From assembly GCF_001646655.1 (NCBI RefSeq), contig NZ_LPZN01000028.1:1-64000 (forward strand): DNA of 64,000 nucleotides. The letters run 5' to 3'. The notes below the pieces were generated by a model. It saw only the letters and a list, made by a program, of their open reading frames with translations, was not told where the DNA came from and made no database searches. Positions 18,162-26,450 of the stretch are shown here, one piece after another (position 1 is the first letter of the stretch; the number at the start of each line of letters is the position of its first letter). The position numbers were made by a program, and so were the translations under genes. The DNA comes from Rhodococcus gordoniae. GTDB taxonomy: Bacteria; Actinomycetota; Actinomycetes; Mycobacteriales; Mycobacteriaceae.

Positions 18162-19229
18162 TCATCGGGCGGTTGCGAGCGCGGTGAGGGGGTCGACCTT
18201 GGCGATACGGGCCAGGGAGGCGGCCGCGCCGATCATGCCCGTGGCCACGAGGACGAGGAACGGAACCACGGTGGTCGAGATCGAGAGGGAGAACGGGACG
18301 ACCTGTGCGGCAACGAGTCCGAGGCCGAGTGCGGCCACGGTACCGAGCCCGGCCCCCAGCACGAGCACGATCAGGCTCTGGCCGAGGGCATCCCGGAGCA
18401 GATAACGGGTGGATGCACCGACGGCTTTGAGTACGGCGAGGTCCTGGCTGCGCTGGATCGTCCACACGGTGAAGAAGGCGCCGACCACCAGGGCGCTGAC
18501 GATCATCAGCATGGTCTGCATCAGCAGGAGCGAACCCCGCTCGGAGGTGTACGAGCCGATGGCGTTCAACGCGCCGTCGTCGTCGGTGACGACCGTTCCG
18601 GTCGCAGCACCGACGGAATCGGCATCGAAATCGCCGGAGGTGCGCAACGCCACGACGGTGCCCTCGCTACCACCGGCCGACGGCAGCGACTGCCATGCGT
18701 CGTGCTCCATCCAGACCACGGGCTGGTGACTGTAGAACGAGTCGTCGACCAGAGCGCGGATGGTGAATATGTTGCCGCCCAGCGAGATCCGAGTTCCGGT
18801 CGTCCACTCGTTGCTGCTCGCGAGGTCGGTGTCGACGGCGACCGAGCCGGAGTCGAGTGGAACCGGGGATGCGAAGGACCGCCCGTCGACACCGAACGCG
18901 GAAGCGGCGACCTCTCGTCCGTCGGCGCTGATCCGGACGGGGGCGATCCCGATGATCGCGGCAGCGTCGACACCGTCGGCACCGGCCAGTTCCGCCTGTT
19001 GGCGCATCGTCACGGTCGACTCGCCGAACGAAACCGCTCGGCCCTCGGCCGGAGTGCCGAAGGCGACGTGGTCGGCATCGATCTTCTCGATCGCGGCGAT
19101 GGACTGATTGCCCAGTCCCGAGGTCAGACCGGACAGCATGACCACCATCAACGAAATGAGGAACAAGGCTGAAGCCATCAGCGTGAAACGGCCTTTGGCG
19201 AAACGGAGATCTCGGAGACTGAGGAACAT
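18162..19229 (-). CDS. FtsX/MacB-type ABC permease
   Basis: A 355-residue permease. An N-terminal helix (about 15-40, LMASALFLISLMVVMLSG) is followed by a large extracytoplasmic domain (about 45-230) and three C-terminal helices (about 235-350) ending in KVDPLTALATAR, the usual FtsX-family finish. First gene of a two-gene unit with the ATPase. The upstream ribosome site is weak. No substrate-binding protein or membrane-fusion partner is encoded nearby. Confidence 0.82.
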   Translation of the reverse strand: MFLSLRDLRFAKGRFTLMASALFLISLMVVMLSGLTSGLGNQSIAAIEKIDADHVAFGTPAEGRAVSFGESTVTMRQQAELAGADGVDAAAIIGIAPVRISADGREVAASAFGVDGRSFASPVPLDSGSVAVDTDLASSNEWTTGTRISLGGNIFTIRALVDDSFYSHQPVVWMEHDAWQSLPSAGGSEGTVVALRTSGDFDADSVGAATGTVVTDDDGALNAIGSYTSERGSLLLMQTMLMIVSALVVGAFFTVWTIQRSQDLAVLKAVGASTRYLLRDALGQSLIVLVLGAGLGTVAALGLGLVAAQVVPFSLSISTTVVPFLVLVATGMIGAAASLARIAKVDPLTALATAR

Positions 19230-19633
19230 GTATCCAGCTTCGCGGAGAACGGGGGGTGCGGACATCGCGCATTGGTTGAGTTCGTTCATCCATCGAAAGT
19301 TGGAGATCCGCGATCGGGACGGCCGACCAGGCAGTGCGGTAACGGAGTGCGCCGAGCGGGATTCGACGGCCCGCCTCGGGCTCGAGGCGGGCCGTCCGGT
19401 GACCCACAGGTCGGGGATCGTGGACCACCACGGACAAGTATCACCGCTCGGGAACGACCGTCCCGGCGGGAAACGGACGTTCCGATGGTGAAAACGGAGG
19501 TGAAATCCTGGCAACTGCGAGGTGAGGCACCGGGTGGGTGGTCAGGCCGCACCGTGTGCCGCCGAGACCCGACGATCACCGTGCCCGGCGTACCCTGATG
19601 TGCCCGGCCGGCCGGACCGGAAAGCGGAACGGC
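19230..19633. other. 404-bp gap; hairpin only
   Basis: No convincing gene was found. A 13-bp perfect hairpin (ACGGCCCGCCTCG, 19366-19378, with its complement at 19383-19395) is the likely terminator of the minus-strand gene ending at 19634. The rest lacks clear coding character. Confidence 0.6.
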
Positions 19634-20056
19634 TCAGGAGCCTTCACGATGCTCGAGTCCGACGGCCGCGCGTAGTTCCTCGCAATCGATCTGCAGGCCG
19701 GGGTGCTCACGGGACAGCTGTGCCATCAGGTCGGCCAAGCCGTCGGCGATCGCGTTGAGTTTGTGCTGGATCGCATCGTCGGACCGTTTCTGGGTGTTCT
19801 GCAACAGAGCGACCAACAGGAACGTGACGATGGTGGTCACGGTATTGATGATCAGCTGCCAGGTGTCGATGTTGTCGAGCAACAGAAACGACGGCGCCCA
19901 GACCAGTACCAACAGCACGCAGAAGGCGAAGAACGCGGCTCGGGAGACCAGAACGTCGGCACGTGTGGCGAAACGGTCGAACAGTGACAACTGCCCGCGT
20001 ACTTCGGAGGGCAGCACCACCGGGGATTCGGCGCGGCGGCCGGATGAGTCGACCAT
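19634..20056 (-). CDS. Low-affinity iron permease-like small membrane protein
   Basis: A 140-residue protein with two membrane helices (about 40-62, FFAFCVLLVLVWAPSFLLL, and 68-88, LIINTVTTIVTFLLVALLQN) followed by NTQKRSDDAIQHKLNAIADG. The NTQxRD-type motif and layout match the PF04120 family, named low-affinity iron permease after the yeast protein; iron transport by bacterial members is not established. ATG with GGAGGT 8 nt upstream. Single-gene unit. Confidence 0.75.
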   Translation of the reverse strand: MVDSSGRRAESPVVLPSEVRGQLSLFDRFATRADVLVSRAAFFAFCVLLVLVWAPSFLLLDNIDTWQLIINTVTTIVTFLLVALLQNTQKRSDDAIQHKLNAIADGLADLMAQLSREHPGLQIDCEELRAAVGLEHREGS

Positions 20057-20219
20057 GATCGTGTACCTCCTTGCGGCCCCGACTGTCGGGCCTGCTGAAG
20101 GCCACATACCCGACTGTTTCGTATGCAAACTTTGTGGGCCTCGCAGCGGGCAGCGGGGTGCTGCGCGGTCGGGAGGCGCATCGTTGCCGGTGGGGAGTGC
20201 TCGGTGGGATCAGGGGGGC

Positions 20220-20975
20220 TCATGTCCGGACGGGCCGGTCCTCGCGCTTCGATCCCGATACGGAGACAAGCGGTTCGAGTCCGTCGAGGACGCGCTGCAG
20301 CCCGAACTCCCACGCGTGGTGCGGGCTGTAGGCGGCGTTCATCTCCGCTCCGGCCGCCGCTCCCACCCGCTGCGCGAGAGGATGGGTGTCGCCCAGATAG
20401 TGAGCCAATCGCTCGTTCCACCTGGCCCACGCCTCGCCCATGTCGGCCGCGTGCGGATCGGGACGTCGTGCTCGCGCCGCACCGCGCACGAAGTCCGCGA
20501 CGAAGGTGAGTGCCGCATCGCGATCGATATCGACGAGGGATGTTCCGTCGAAGGCGTGGAGTTCGTGGTCGTACTTCGCGATCGTGCCGGGGCCGAGGGC
20601 TGTGCGTTGGTCGTCGACGTCCAGCAGCCACCAGTGCGCGGCATAGTGCTCGAGTTCCGCTTCGGCGACCTGCCGTATCCGGTCCCGCCACGACGACGTG
20701 TAGGGCGGGCGGGGTTGTCGGGCGTGGACTCGGTCCACCATGAGGACGAGAAGATCGTCGCGTGATCCGACATGGGTGTAGAGGGCCATCGCGGAGATCC
20801 CCAGGTCGGTTGCGAGGCGGCGGATCGTCACGGCCTCGAGGCCTTCCGCATCGGCGACGGCGACGGCAGCGTCCACCGCGGAAGTGGTGGTGACCTTCGC
20901 TCTCGGTCCGCGTGAACCGGCGGTGGGCGCCTCGGGGTGCTCGCGCCACAGCAGGTCGATCAGATCGCGTGCCAT
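20220..20975 (-). CDS. TetR-family regulator with TetR_C-type domain
   Basis: A 251-residue regulator. An N-terminal basic region precedes the helix-turn-helix (about 40-80: AVAVADAEGLEAVTIRRLAT, LGISAMALYTHVGSRDDLL). A long C-terminal domain with WWLLDVDDQR resembles TetR proteins controlling drug-efflux or detoxification genes. The ATG has GGGAGGT upstream. It is divergent from a VOC-family gene, 71 bp apart, with an inverted repeat between them. Confidence 0.8.
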   Translation of the reverse strand: MARDLIDLLWREHPEAPTAGSRGPRAKVTTTSAVDAAVAVADAEGLEAVTIRRLATDLGISAMALYTHVGSRDDLLVLMVDRVHARQPRPPYTSSWRDRIRQVAEAELEHYAAHWWLLDVDDQRTALGPGTIAKYDHELHAFDGTSLVDIDRDAALTFVADFVRGAARARRPDPHAADMGEAWARWNERLAHYLGDTHPLAQRVGAAAGAEMNAAYSPHHAWEFGLQRVLDGLEPLVSVSGSKREDRPVRT

Positions 20976-21006
20976 CGATACCTCCCGGAATCTCGTCCTC
21001 ACGAGT

Positions 21007-21027
21007 ACTCTATACAACGTACGAAGT
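21007..21027. promoter_or_regulatory. Candidate TetR operator between tetR and VOC gene
   Basis: A symmetric pattern ACTnnnTACnnnGTAnnnAGT lies centrally in the divergent spacer. Binding by the neighbouring TetR is inferred. Confidence 0.45.
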
Positions 21028-21046
21028 TTCTGTCCCGGGAGGTCTT

Positions 21047-21436
21047 GTGAAAATCAACTCCACAGCACTGTCGCTCAACGTCGCCGACACGGCCGCATCG
21101 GCCGATTTCGCCATCCGGCACTTCGGTTTCACCGAGGAGATGTCGGCCGACGGGTTCGTCTCGTTGACTCACCCGCACGCAGGATTCAACATCGTGTTCC
21201 TGCGTACCGGGTTGTCGACCTTCAAGCCGGAATCCGTCGCCGGACCGGCCGGGCAGGGCATGCTCATCGCCTTCGTCGTCGACGACGTCGACACCGAGTT
21301 CGCGCGCATCGCGGAATCCGGTGCGACGGTGGTGACCGAGCCGGAGACCGAGCCGTGGGGCGAGCGGTACTGCCAGTTCGCCGATCCCAACGGGATCATC
21401 TGGCAGCTCGTCCACTGGGTCTCCGAGCCGGCCTGA
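21047..21436 (+). CDS. VOC superfamily (glyoxalase/bleomycin resistance-like) protein
   Basis: A 129-residue VOC-fold protein: two beta-alpha-beta3 modules with LSLNVADTAASADFAIRHFG at the start and ERYCQFADPNGIIWQLVHWV at the end. Such proteins bind toxic small molecules or catalyse metal-dependent steps; the ligand is unknown. The GTG start has GGGAGGT upstream. Divergence from a TetR gene suggests it is induced by the compound it handles. Confidence 0.8.
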   Translation: MKINSTALSLNVADTAASADFAIRHFGFTEEMSADGFVSLTHPHAGFNIVFLRTGLSTFKPESVAGPAGQGMLIAFVVDDVDTEFARIAESGATVVTEPETEPWGERYCQFADPNGIIWQLVHWVSEPA

Positions 21437-21448
21437 CCCAGGCGAGGT

Positions 21449-21886
21449 TCAGTCGAGGCAGAACTCGTTGCCCTCGGGGTCGGCCATGACGATGTGGCCG
21501 GCCCCGAACGGTGGCGCCGGGTCGTGGCGCTCCCGGCGCGTGGCACCGCGCGCGACGAGCCGCTCGGCCTCGGCTTCCAGGGCGGCCATGCGCTCGGCGC
21601 CGTCGAGTCCGGGAGCGGCACGCACATCGAGGTGCACCCGGTTCTTGGCCTGCTTGCCCTCGGGCACCTTCTGGAAGAACAACCGGGGACCTGCCTCGTC
21701 CGGATCGACGACCGCCGACGCGTCGTTGCGTCGGTCGAGCGGTACTCCCATCGCGTCGAGTGCGTCGTCCCACGAGACGAAATTGCCGGGCGGCTTCTGT
21801 ATCTCGTAACCGAGGGCATCGGCCCAGAACTCCGCGAGGGCTCCGGGATCGGCGCAGTCGAACGTGATCTGGATATCGCGGGCCAT
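21449..21886 (-). CDS. VOC/glyoxalase-like protein
   Basis: A 145-residue glyoxalase-like protein (ITFDCADPGALAEFWADALG at the N-terminus, HIVMADPEGNEFCLD at the C-terminus). It is common in actinobacteria and of unknown substrate. The ATG lies 1 bp after the DinB gene stop, with its GGAGACGA site inside that gene, so the two are co-translated. It converges on the other VOC gene 12 bp away. Confidence 0.8.
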   Translation of the reverse strand: MARDIQITFDCADPGALAEFWADALGYEIQKPPGNFVSWDDALDAMGVPLDRRNDASAVVDPDEAGPRLFFQKVPEGKQAKNRVHLDVRAAPGLDGAERMAALEAEAERLVARGATRRERHDPAPPFGAGHIVMADPEGNEFCLD

Positions 21887-21887
21887 G

Positions 21888-22460
21888 TCAGCTCGTCTCC
21901 TGTCGGGCTCGGCTACGGGAATGCAGGTACAGGTCCCGCAGGAGGCAGACCTCGGACAGATGGTGGATGAGTTCGCGGTTGATGTGCAGGACCAGCATGC
22001 CCATCGGGTACTGCGCGTACGGTCCTTCCGCCTCACCGCACGGCCGGGCGAGTCCGTCTTCCCCGAGTGATTCGACGCCTGCGATCCACGTCGAGAGTTC
22101 GGCATCGAGCTGGGCCAGGGCCTCGTCGGCGGTCGCTGCGTACTCGAACGTCGTGTAGTCGGTGGGGGTGCGCCCGAAGTGGCTCGCATTGCGCATCGCC
22201 AGCACGCCGACGAGTACGTGCCCGAGTCGCCACGCGATGGTCGTGAACGGCGGCGGATCGGGTTCGGGGAAGGCGAAGTCGATGGTCATCGCCCCGGCTC
22301 CGCCCTGCACGGGAGCGGTACTCGTCCCGCGTGGCCGCACACTCCAGCAGCCCGGGGCGGGCTCGAAGAAGTATTCGTCGTCGGTCAGGCCGTCGAGACG
22401 GCGGCGGACCGGATAGTCGAGTTGCTGTCGCAAGAGGTGGTTCCAGGCGAGTTCCGTCAT
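21888..22460 (-). CDS. DinB-family four-helix protein
   Basis: A 190-residue DinB/YfiT-like protein. Its histidines in WRLGHVLVGVLAMRNASHF and LHINRELIHHLSEVCLLRDL occupy the usual metal positions. Several family members are thiol-dependent transferases (mycothiol or bacillithiol); that activity here is only an inference. It forms a two-gene unit with the glyoxalase-like gene and is divergent from a WYL regulator. Confidence 0.75.
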   Translation of the reverse strand: MTELAWNHLLRQQLDYPVRRRLDGLTDDEYFFEPAPGCWSVRPRGTSTAPVQGGAGAMTIDFAFPEPDPPPFTTIAWRLGHVLVGVLAMRNASHFGRTPTDYTTFEYAATADEALAQLDAELSTWIAGVESLGEDGLARPCGEAEGPYAQYPMGMLVLHINRELIHHLSEVCLLRDLYLHSRSRARQETS

Positions 22461-22521
22461 GGCTACAGGTTGACGCATATTGCGGACAGGGTCGGTCCGT
22501 GATCCGTGCGACCATCGTCGT

Positions 22522-23484
22522 ATGACCGTCGAGTCGACCACCGAACGGGTCCTGCGGATGCTGGCACTGCTGCAGAGCCGCCCGTCCTGGACCGCCGTCG
22601 AACTCGCCGCGGAGCTCGGTGTGACCGATCGCTCGGTGCGTCGCGACGTCGATCGTCTGCGTGCCCTCGGCTATCCCGTGCGCGCGTCTCCCGGAGTCGG
22701 GGGCGGCTATCAGCTCGGAGCCGGCACGAGGTTGCCGCCGCTGCTCCTGCACGACGACGAGGCGATCGCCACGGCGGTGTCGTTGCGACTGGCGTCGGGC
22801 AGCACGATCGCCGGAGCCGCCGAGGCGGCGCTGCGCGCCCTGGCCACACTCGACCAGGTGATGCCACCGCGCCTGCGCGAGAAGGTGCGGGCGATCTACG
22901 GCGCCACCGAGACCGTCGTCGGCGCGGGTACGGAGATCGACGCCGACATGCTGATGGTGCTGGCCCGCGCCTGCCGCGACGCGACCCGCGTGCGGTTCCG
23001 GTACACCACCCGCCTGGATGCGGACGACGAGCGCACGGTGGAACCGGTGCGGATGGTCGCAGCGGGACAACGCTGGTACCTCATGGCCTGGGACGTCGAC
23101 CGCGACGACTGGCGTACCTTCCGGCTCGACCGGATGCGCGAGGTGACGCCCACGACGTGGCGGTTCCGGCCGCGGCAGCATCCCGATCCGGTGGCCTACG
23201 TCCAGCGGTCGGTGACGGAGTCGCCCTACCGGTACATCGCGCGGATCCGACTACGGGCGGACGCCGACCGGGTGCGCGACATGGTGCCGCCGCAGGTCGG
23301 GCGGGTCGAGGAGGACGAGGACGGATGGTGCGTGCTCGTCGTCGGCGCGGACGACCCGGACTGGATCGTGATGCATGTCGCGCGAATGGGTTTCGAAGCG
23401 GTCGTCCTCGAGCCATCGGAGCTTCGGGCGGCCGCGGACCGGCTCGCGACGCGCCTCGCCGCGATCGCCCGTGCCGATCGGTGA
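22522..23484 (+). CDS. WYL-domain transcriptional regulator
   Basis: A 320-residue regulator. An N-terminal HTH of DeoR/HTH_11 type (VERVLRMLALLQ-like start; WTAVELAAELGVTDRSVRRD near 25-45) is followed by a WYL domain (about 140-220, with RWYLMAWDVDRDDWRTFRLDR) and a WCX C-terminal extension (about 235-310). WYL domains sense nucleic-acid or nucleotide ligands in some systems. It is divergent from DinB; a CGCA-TAT-TGCG repeat at 22474-22484 could be its operator. Confidence 0.83.
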   Translation: MTVESTTERVLRMLALLQSRPSWTAVELAAELGVTDRSVRRDVDRLRALGYPVRASPGVGGGYQLGAGTRLPPLLLHDDEAIATAVSLRLASGSTIAGAAEAALRALATLDQVMPPRLREKVRAIYGATETVVGAGTEIDADMLMVLARACRDATRVRFRYTTRLDADDERTVEPVRMVAAGQRWYLMAWDVDRDDWRTFRLDRMREVTPTTWRFRPRQHPDPVAYVQRSVTESPYRYIARIRLRADADRVRDMVPPQVGRVEEDEDGWCVLVVGADDPDWIVMHVARMGFEAVVLEPSELRAAADRLATRLAAIARADR

Positions 23485-23650
23485 CGAGCCGAAGCGGTGT
23501 CCCGGTGCGGGATCGGGCCTCGGCGCCCATCGACTCGGCGAGGATCGGCCACGCCGTGCGCAGATCGTCCTCCCGGTAGCCCCACGACTGCGTTCCGGCG
23601 GAATCGGGTTCGGCGGTGACCGGGACAGTGAGTAGAACCTGTTTCAATTC
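23485..23650 (-). pseudogene. Possible coding remnant on the minus strand
   Basis: Read on the minus strand, this stretch encodes VLLTVPVTAEPDSAGTQSWG and then YREDDLRTAWPILAESMGA with strongly GC-biased third positions and no stops. It has no clear start, no ribosome site, and continues into the antisense of the WYL gene. It may be a decayed gene fragment. No family recognised. Confidence 0.25.
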
Positions 23651-23707
23651 TGTGCGATTGTGGCTATCGTCACGTGCACAACCGGCAATGCGATGGAGGC
23701 GAGCCAG

Positions 23708-24835
23708 ATGAAGACCAAGGGTGCAGTGCTGTGGGGCATCGACGAACCGTGGTCGGTCGAGGAGATCGAGCTCGGCGACCCCGTCGCGGGTGAAGTGCAG
23801 ATCCGCATGGAAGCCGCCGGCATGTGCCATTCCGACCATCACATCGTCACGGGTGCCACGCCGATGCCGGCCTATCCGGTGATGGGTGGTCACGAGGGTG
23901 CAGGTGTCATCACCAAGGTCGGCGACGGGGTCACCGGTCTCGAGGTGGGCGACCACGTGGTGCTCTCGTTCGTGCCGGCCTGCGGCCGGTGTCCGTCCTG
24001 TGTGATGGGGCAGTCCAATCTCTGTGATCTCGGTGCCGGACTGCTCAGCGGCCTGGCCATCGCCGACGGGACCAACCGCGTCCATGCGCAGGGCAAGCCC
24101 GTGATCCCGATGGTGCTGCTGGGGACGTTCGCGCCGTACATGACCGTCCACGAGACCCAGGTGGTCAAGATCGACAAGGACGTTCCCTTCGAGCTCGCGG
24201 CACTCGTGGGGTGCGGCGTGCCCACCGGCTGGGGTTCGGCCACGCACGTCGCCGACGTGAAGGCGGGGGACTTCGTGGCCGTCATCGGGGTCGGCGGCGT
24301 GGGCATGAGCGCACTGCAGGGTGCGGTCGCGTCCGGTGCACGTTACGTCTTCGCCATCGATCCGGTGCCGTGGAAGCGCGAGCAGGCGATGAAGTTCGGT
24401 GCCACGCACACCTTCGCCTCCATCGAGGAGGCCATCGTGCCCATCATGGAGATCACGTGGGGACGCATGTGCCACAAGACGATCATCACCGTGGGGGAGA
24501 TGAAGGGAGAGTACGTCGATCCCTCGCTCACCATCACCGGCAAGGGCGGGACGTGCGTCGTCACCGCCATGGGTCATATGGCGGACATGGACGTCAAGCT
24601 GAACGCCTTCATGTTCTCGATGCTCCAGAAGGAGCTCAAGGGCAACATATTCGGTGGCTGCAACGCGCGGGTGGACATCCCGAACCTGCTCGACCTGTAC
24701 AAGTCCGGTCAGCTGAACCTGGCCGACATGGTCACGCGCACCTACACCCTCGAGCAGGTCAACGACGGATACCGGGACATGCTCGAGGGCAGGAACATCC
24801 GCGGCGTCATCCGGTACACCGAAGCCGATTGGTGA
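23708..24835 (+). CDS. NDMA-type zinc-dependent alcohol dehydrogenase
   Basis: A 375-residue medium-chain zinc dehydrogenase. The catalytic zinc ligands are in GMCHSDHH and GGHEGAG; the structural cysteines are in CGRCPSCVMGQSNLC; the nucleotide motif is GVGGVGMSALQG. Overall sequence and length fit the actinobacterial family with tightly bound NAD that is assayed with nitrosodimethylaniline. Known members oxidise alcohols and pair in vivo with mycofactocin, but no mycofactocin genes are in this window. The ATG at 23708 has GGAGG 8 nt upstream. Confidence 0.85.
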   Translation: MKTKGAVLWGIDEPWSVEEIELGDPVAGEVQIRMEAAGMCHSDHHIVTGATPMPAYPVMGGHEGAGVITKVGDGVTGLEVGDHVVLSFVPACGRCPSCVMGQSNLCDLGAGLLSGLAIADGTNRVHAQGKPVIPMVLLGTFAPYMTVHETQVVKIDKDVPFELAALVGCGVPTGWGSATHVADVKAGDFVAVIGVGGVGMSALQGAVASGARYVFAIDPVPWKREQAMKFGATHTFASIEEAIVPIMEITWGRMCHKTIITVGEMKGEYVDPSLTITGKGGTCVVTAMGHMADMDVKLNAFMFSMLQKELKGNIFGGCNARVDIPNLLDLYKSGQLNLADMVTRTYTLEQVNDGYRDMLEGRNIRGVIRYTEADW

Positions 24836-24887
24836 CCGGCGCCGACCGGTGACCTCGCCCCGTCGGGTCGTCTCGTAGGCTGATCGC

Positions 24888-25700
24888 GTGCACAGCCTCG
24901 ATCCGATCAGCGACTGGCCCGTCGACCGTTCCGCCGCCGCAGTGGTGACCCGCGACGGCGGAACGGTCGCGTCCCGGGGGGACCTCGACGAGGTCTTCCC
25001 GCTCGCGTCCGTGACGAAGCCGCTCGTGGCGTACGCGGTCCTGGTGGCCGTCGAAGAGGGCGCGATCGAACTCGATCAGCCCGCGGGTCCCGAGGGGTCG
25101 ACGGTGCGGCATCTGCTCGCCCACGCCTCGGGTCTGGCGTTCGGTGAGCGCACCGTGCAGACCGAGCCCGAGCGGAAGCGGATCTACTCGAGCGCGGGCT
25201 TCGAGGTACTCGCCGAACTCGTCGAGACGGAAACCGACATCGAGTTCCCGGAATACCTCCGGCAGGCGGTCTTCGAGCCGCTCGGCATGCGGTCCTCCTC
25301 CCTGCCCGGTCCGGCCGGCCACGGTGCGCAGTCGTCGGTGGCCGATCTCGCTCTGTTCGCGCGTGAATTGCTCACGCCTGTTCTGGTCTCGCCCGGAACG
25401 GTCGCCGAGGCGACCGCAGTGCAGTTCCCGGGGCTGAACGGACTCGTACCGGGCTACGGGATGTTCAAGCCCAACGACTGGGGTCTCGGATTCGAGATCC
25501 GGGGCGAGAAGAATCCGCATTGGACCGCCACGCGGAATTCGCCGCGCACTTTCGGTCATTTCGGTCAATCCGGAACGTTCATTTGGGTAGATCCCGAAAT
25601 TTCCGTCGCCACTGTGGTACTTACTGATCGTGCGTTCGGAGATTGGGCGAAGCCTCTCTGGCCCGCCCTCGGGGACGGGATCATCACCGAATTCACATGA
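24888..25700 (+). CDS. Serine hydrolase of the beta-lactamase/PBP-like family
   Basis: A 270-residue enzyme with the SVTK active-site tetrad (SxxK, around residue 42), YSSAG at the second motif and HFGQSG in the third-motif position, as in class C-like esterases and peptidases. There is no signal peptide, so it is probably cytosolic and more likely an esterase than a resistance enzyme. TAGGCT lies at 24876-24881, 6 nt before the GTG, so translation is probably leaderless. Confidence 0.78.
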   Translation: MHSLDPISDWPVDRSAAAVVTRDGGTVASRGDLDEVFPLASVTKPLVAYAVLVAVEEGAIELDQPAGPEGSTVRHLLAHASGLAFGERTVQTEPERKRIYSSAGFEVLAELVETETDIEFPEYLRQAVFEPLGMRSSSLPGPAGHGAQSSVADLALFARELLTPVLVSPGTVAEATAVQFPGLNGLVPGYGMFKPNDWGLGFEIRGEKNPHWTATRNSPRTFGHFGQSGTFIWVDPEISVATVVLTDRAFGDWAKPLWPALGDGIITEFT

Positions 25701-25823
25701 ACCTCTCTGGTTCGCTGGCGAAACACCCGCCACACGGGCACACTTGTACGCAGCCCGCATGGAGAAGCCTTGATCGGCGAAGGTCGTTGGGGAAGACGTC
25801 CTGGTCGAATCGGAGGTGAATGT

Positions 25824-26333
25824 ATGCGCGCATCCAACCAATTCGCGGATGCCACGGCGGGGGTGATCTATGTCCACTCCTCTCCGGCGGCCGTGTGCCC
25901 GCACATCGAGTGGGCGCTGGCCGACATCCTCGACTGCCGGCCCGACCTCGCGTGGACGGGTCAGCCCGCCTCCCCGGGCCTACTGCGTACCTGCGTCGAT
26001 TGGGTCGGGCCCGTCGGCACGGCCGCACGACTGGCCGACGTGCTGCGCTCGTGGCCGATGCTCCGCTTCGAGATCACCGAGAACCCCAGCGAGGGTGTGG
26101 ACGGCGAACGCTTCAGCTACGTCCCCCGACTGGGCCTGTGGCGGGGGGCCACCAGTGCCAACGGCGACATCGTCGTCGGAGAGATGCGTCTGCGTGCCCT
26201 GCTGTCCTCCGCTTCCGACGTCACGAGCGAACTGCACCGCGCCCTCGGGACCGCATGGGACGAGGAACTCGAGCCGTACCGCAGCGGCGACGAAGGCGCC
26301 CAGGTGACATGGCTCCGCCGGGACGTCGGCTGA
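25824..26333 (+). CDS. DUF3145 family protein
   Basis: A 169-residue protein with the conserved actinobacterial DUF3145 start (GVIYVHSSPAAVCPHIEWAL). Function is unknown. It sits tail-to-tail with accD6, as in mycobacteria, marking the return to conserved gene order. The ATG at 25824 follows GGAGGTGA. Confidence 0.85.
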   Translation: MRASNQFADATAGVIYVHSSPAAVCPHIEWALADILDCRPDLAWTGQPASPGLLRTCVDWVGPVGTAARLADVLRSWPMLRFEITENPSEGVDGERFSYVPRLGLWRGATSANGDIVVGEMRLRALLSSASDVTSELHRALGTAWDEELEPYRSGDEGAQVTWLRRDVG

Positions 26334-26390
26334 CCGCGGTCGCCGCCCCGGAATCACGACCGGAACGCACCCCACAGCTTTCCCGAGACG

Positions 26391-26430
26391 AGAACACCGG
26401 CATCGCTCCTCGGAGCGATGCCGGTGTTCT
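26391..26430. terminator. Bidirectional terminator between DUF3145 and accD6
   Basis: A perfect 19-bp stem (AGAACACCGGCATCGCTCC with its complement) spans the convergent junction with a 2-nt central spacer, and a TTCT run follows. Confidence 0.85.
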
Positions 26431-26450
26431 TCTGCCGTGGAAGAGCAGTA

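Noticed and set aside
24888-25700. Beta-lactamase resistance gene
   Set aside because: No signal peptide and a non-canonical third motif; more likely a cytosolic esterase or peptidase-like enzyme.
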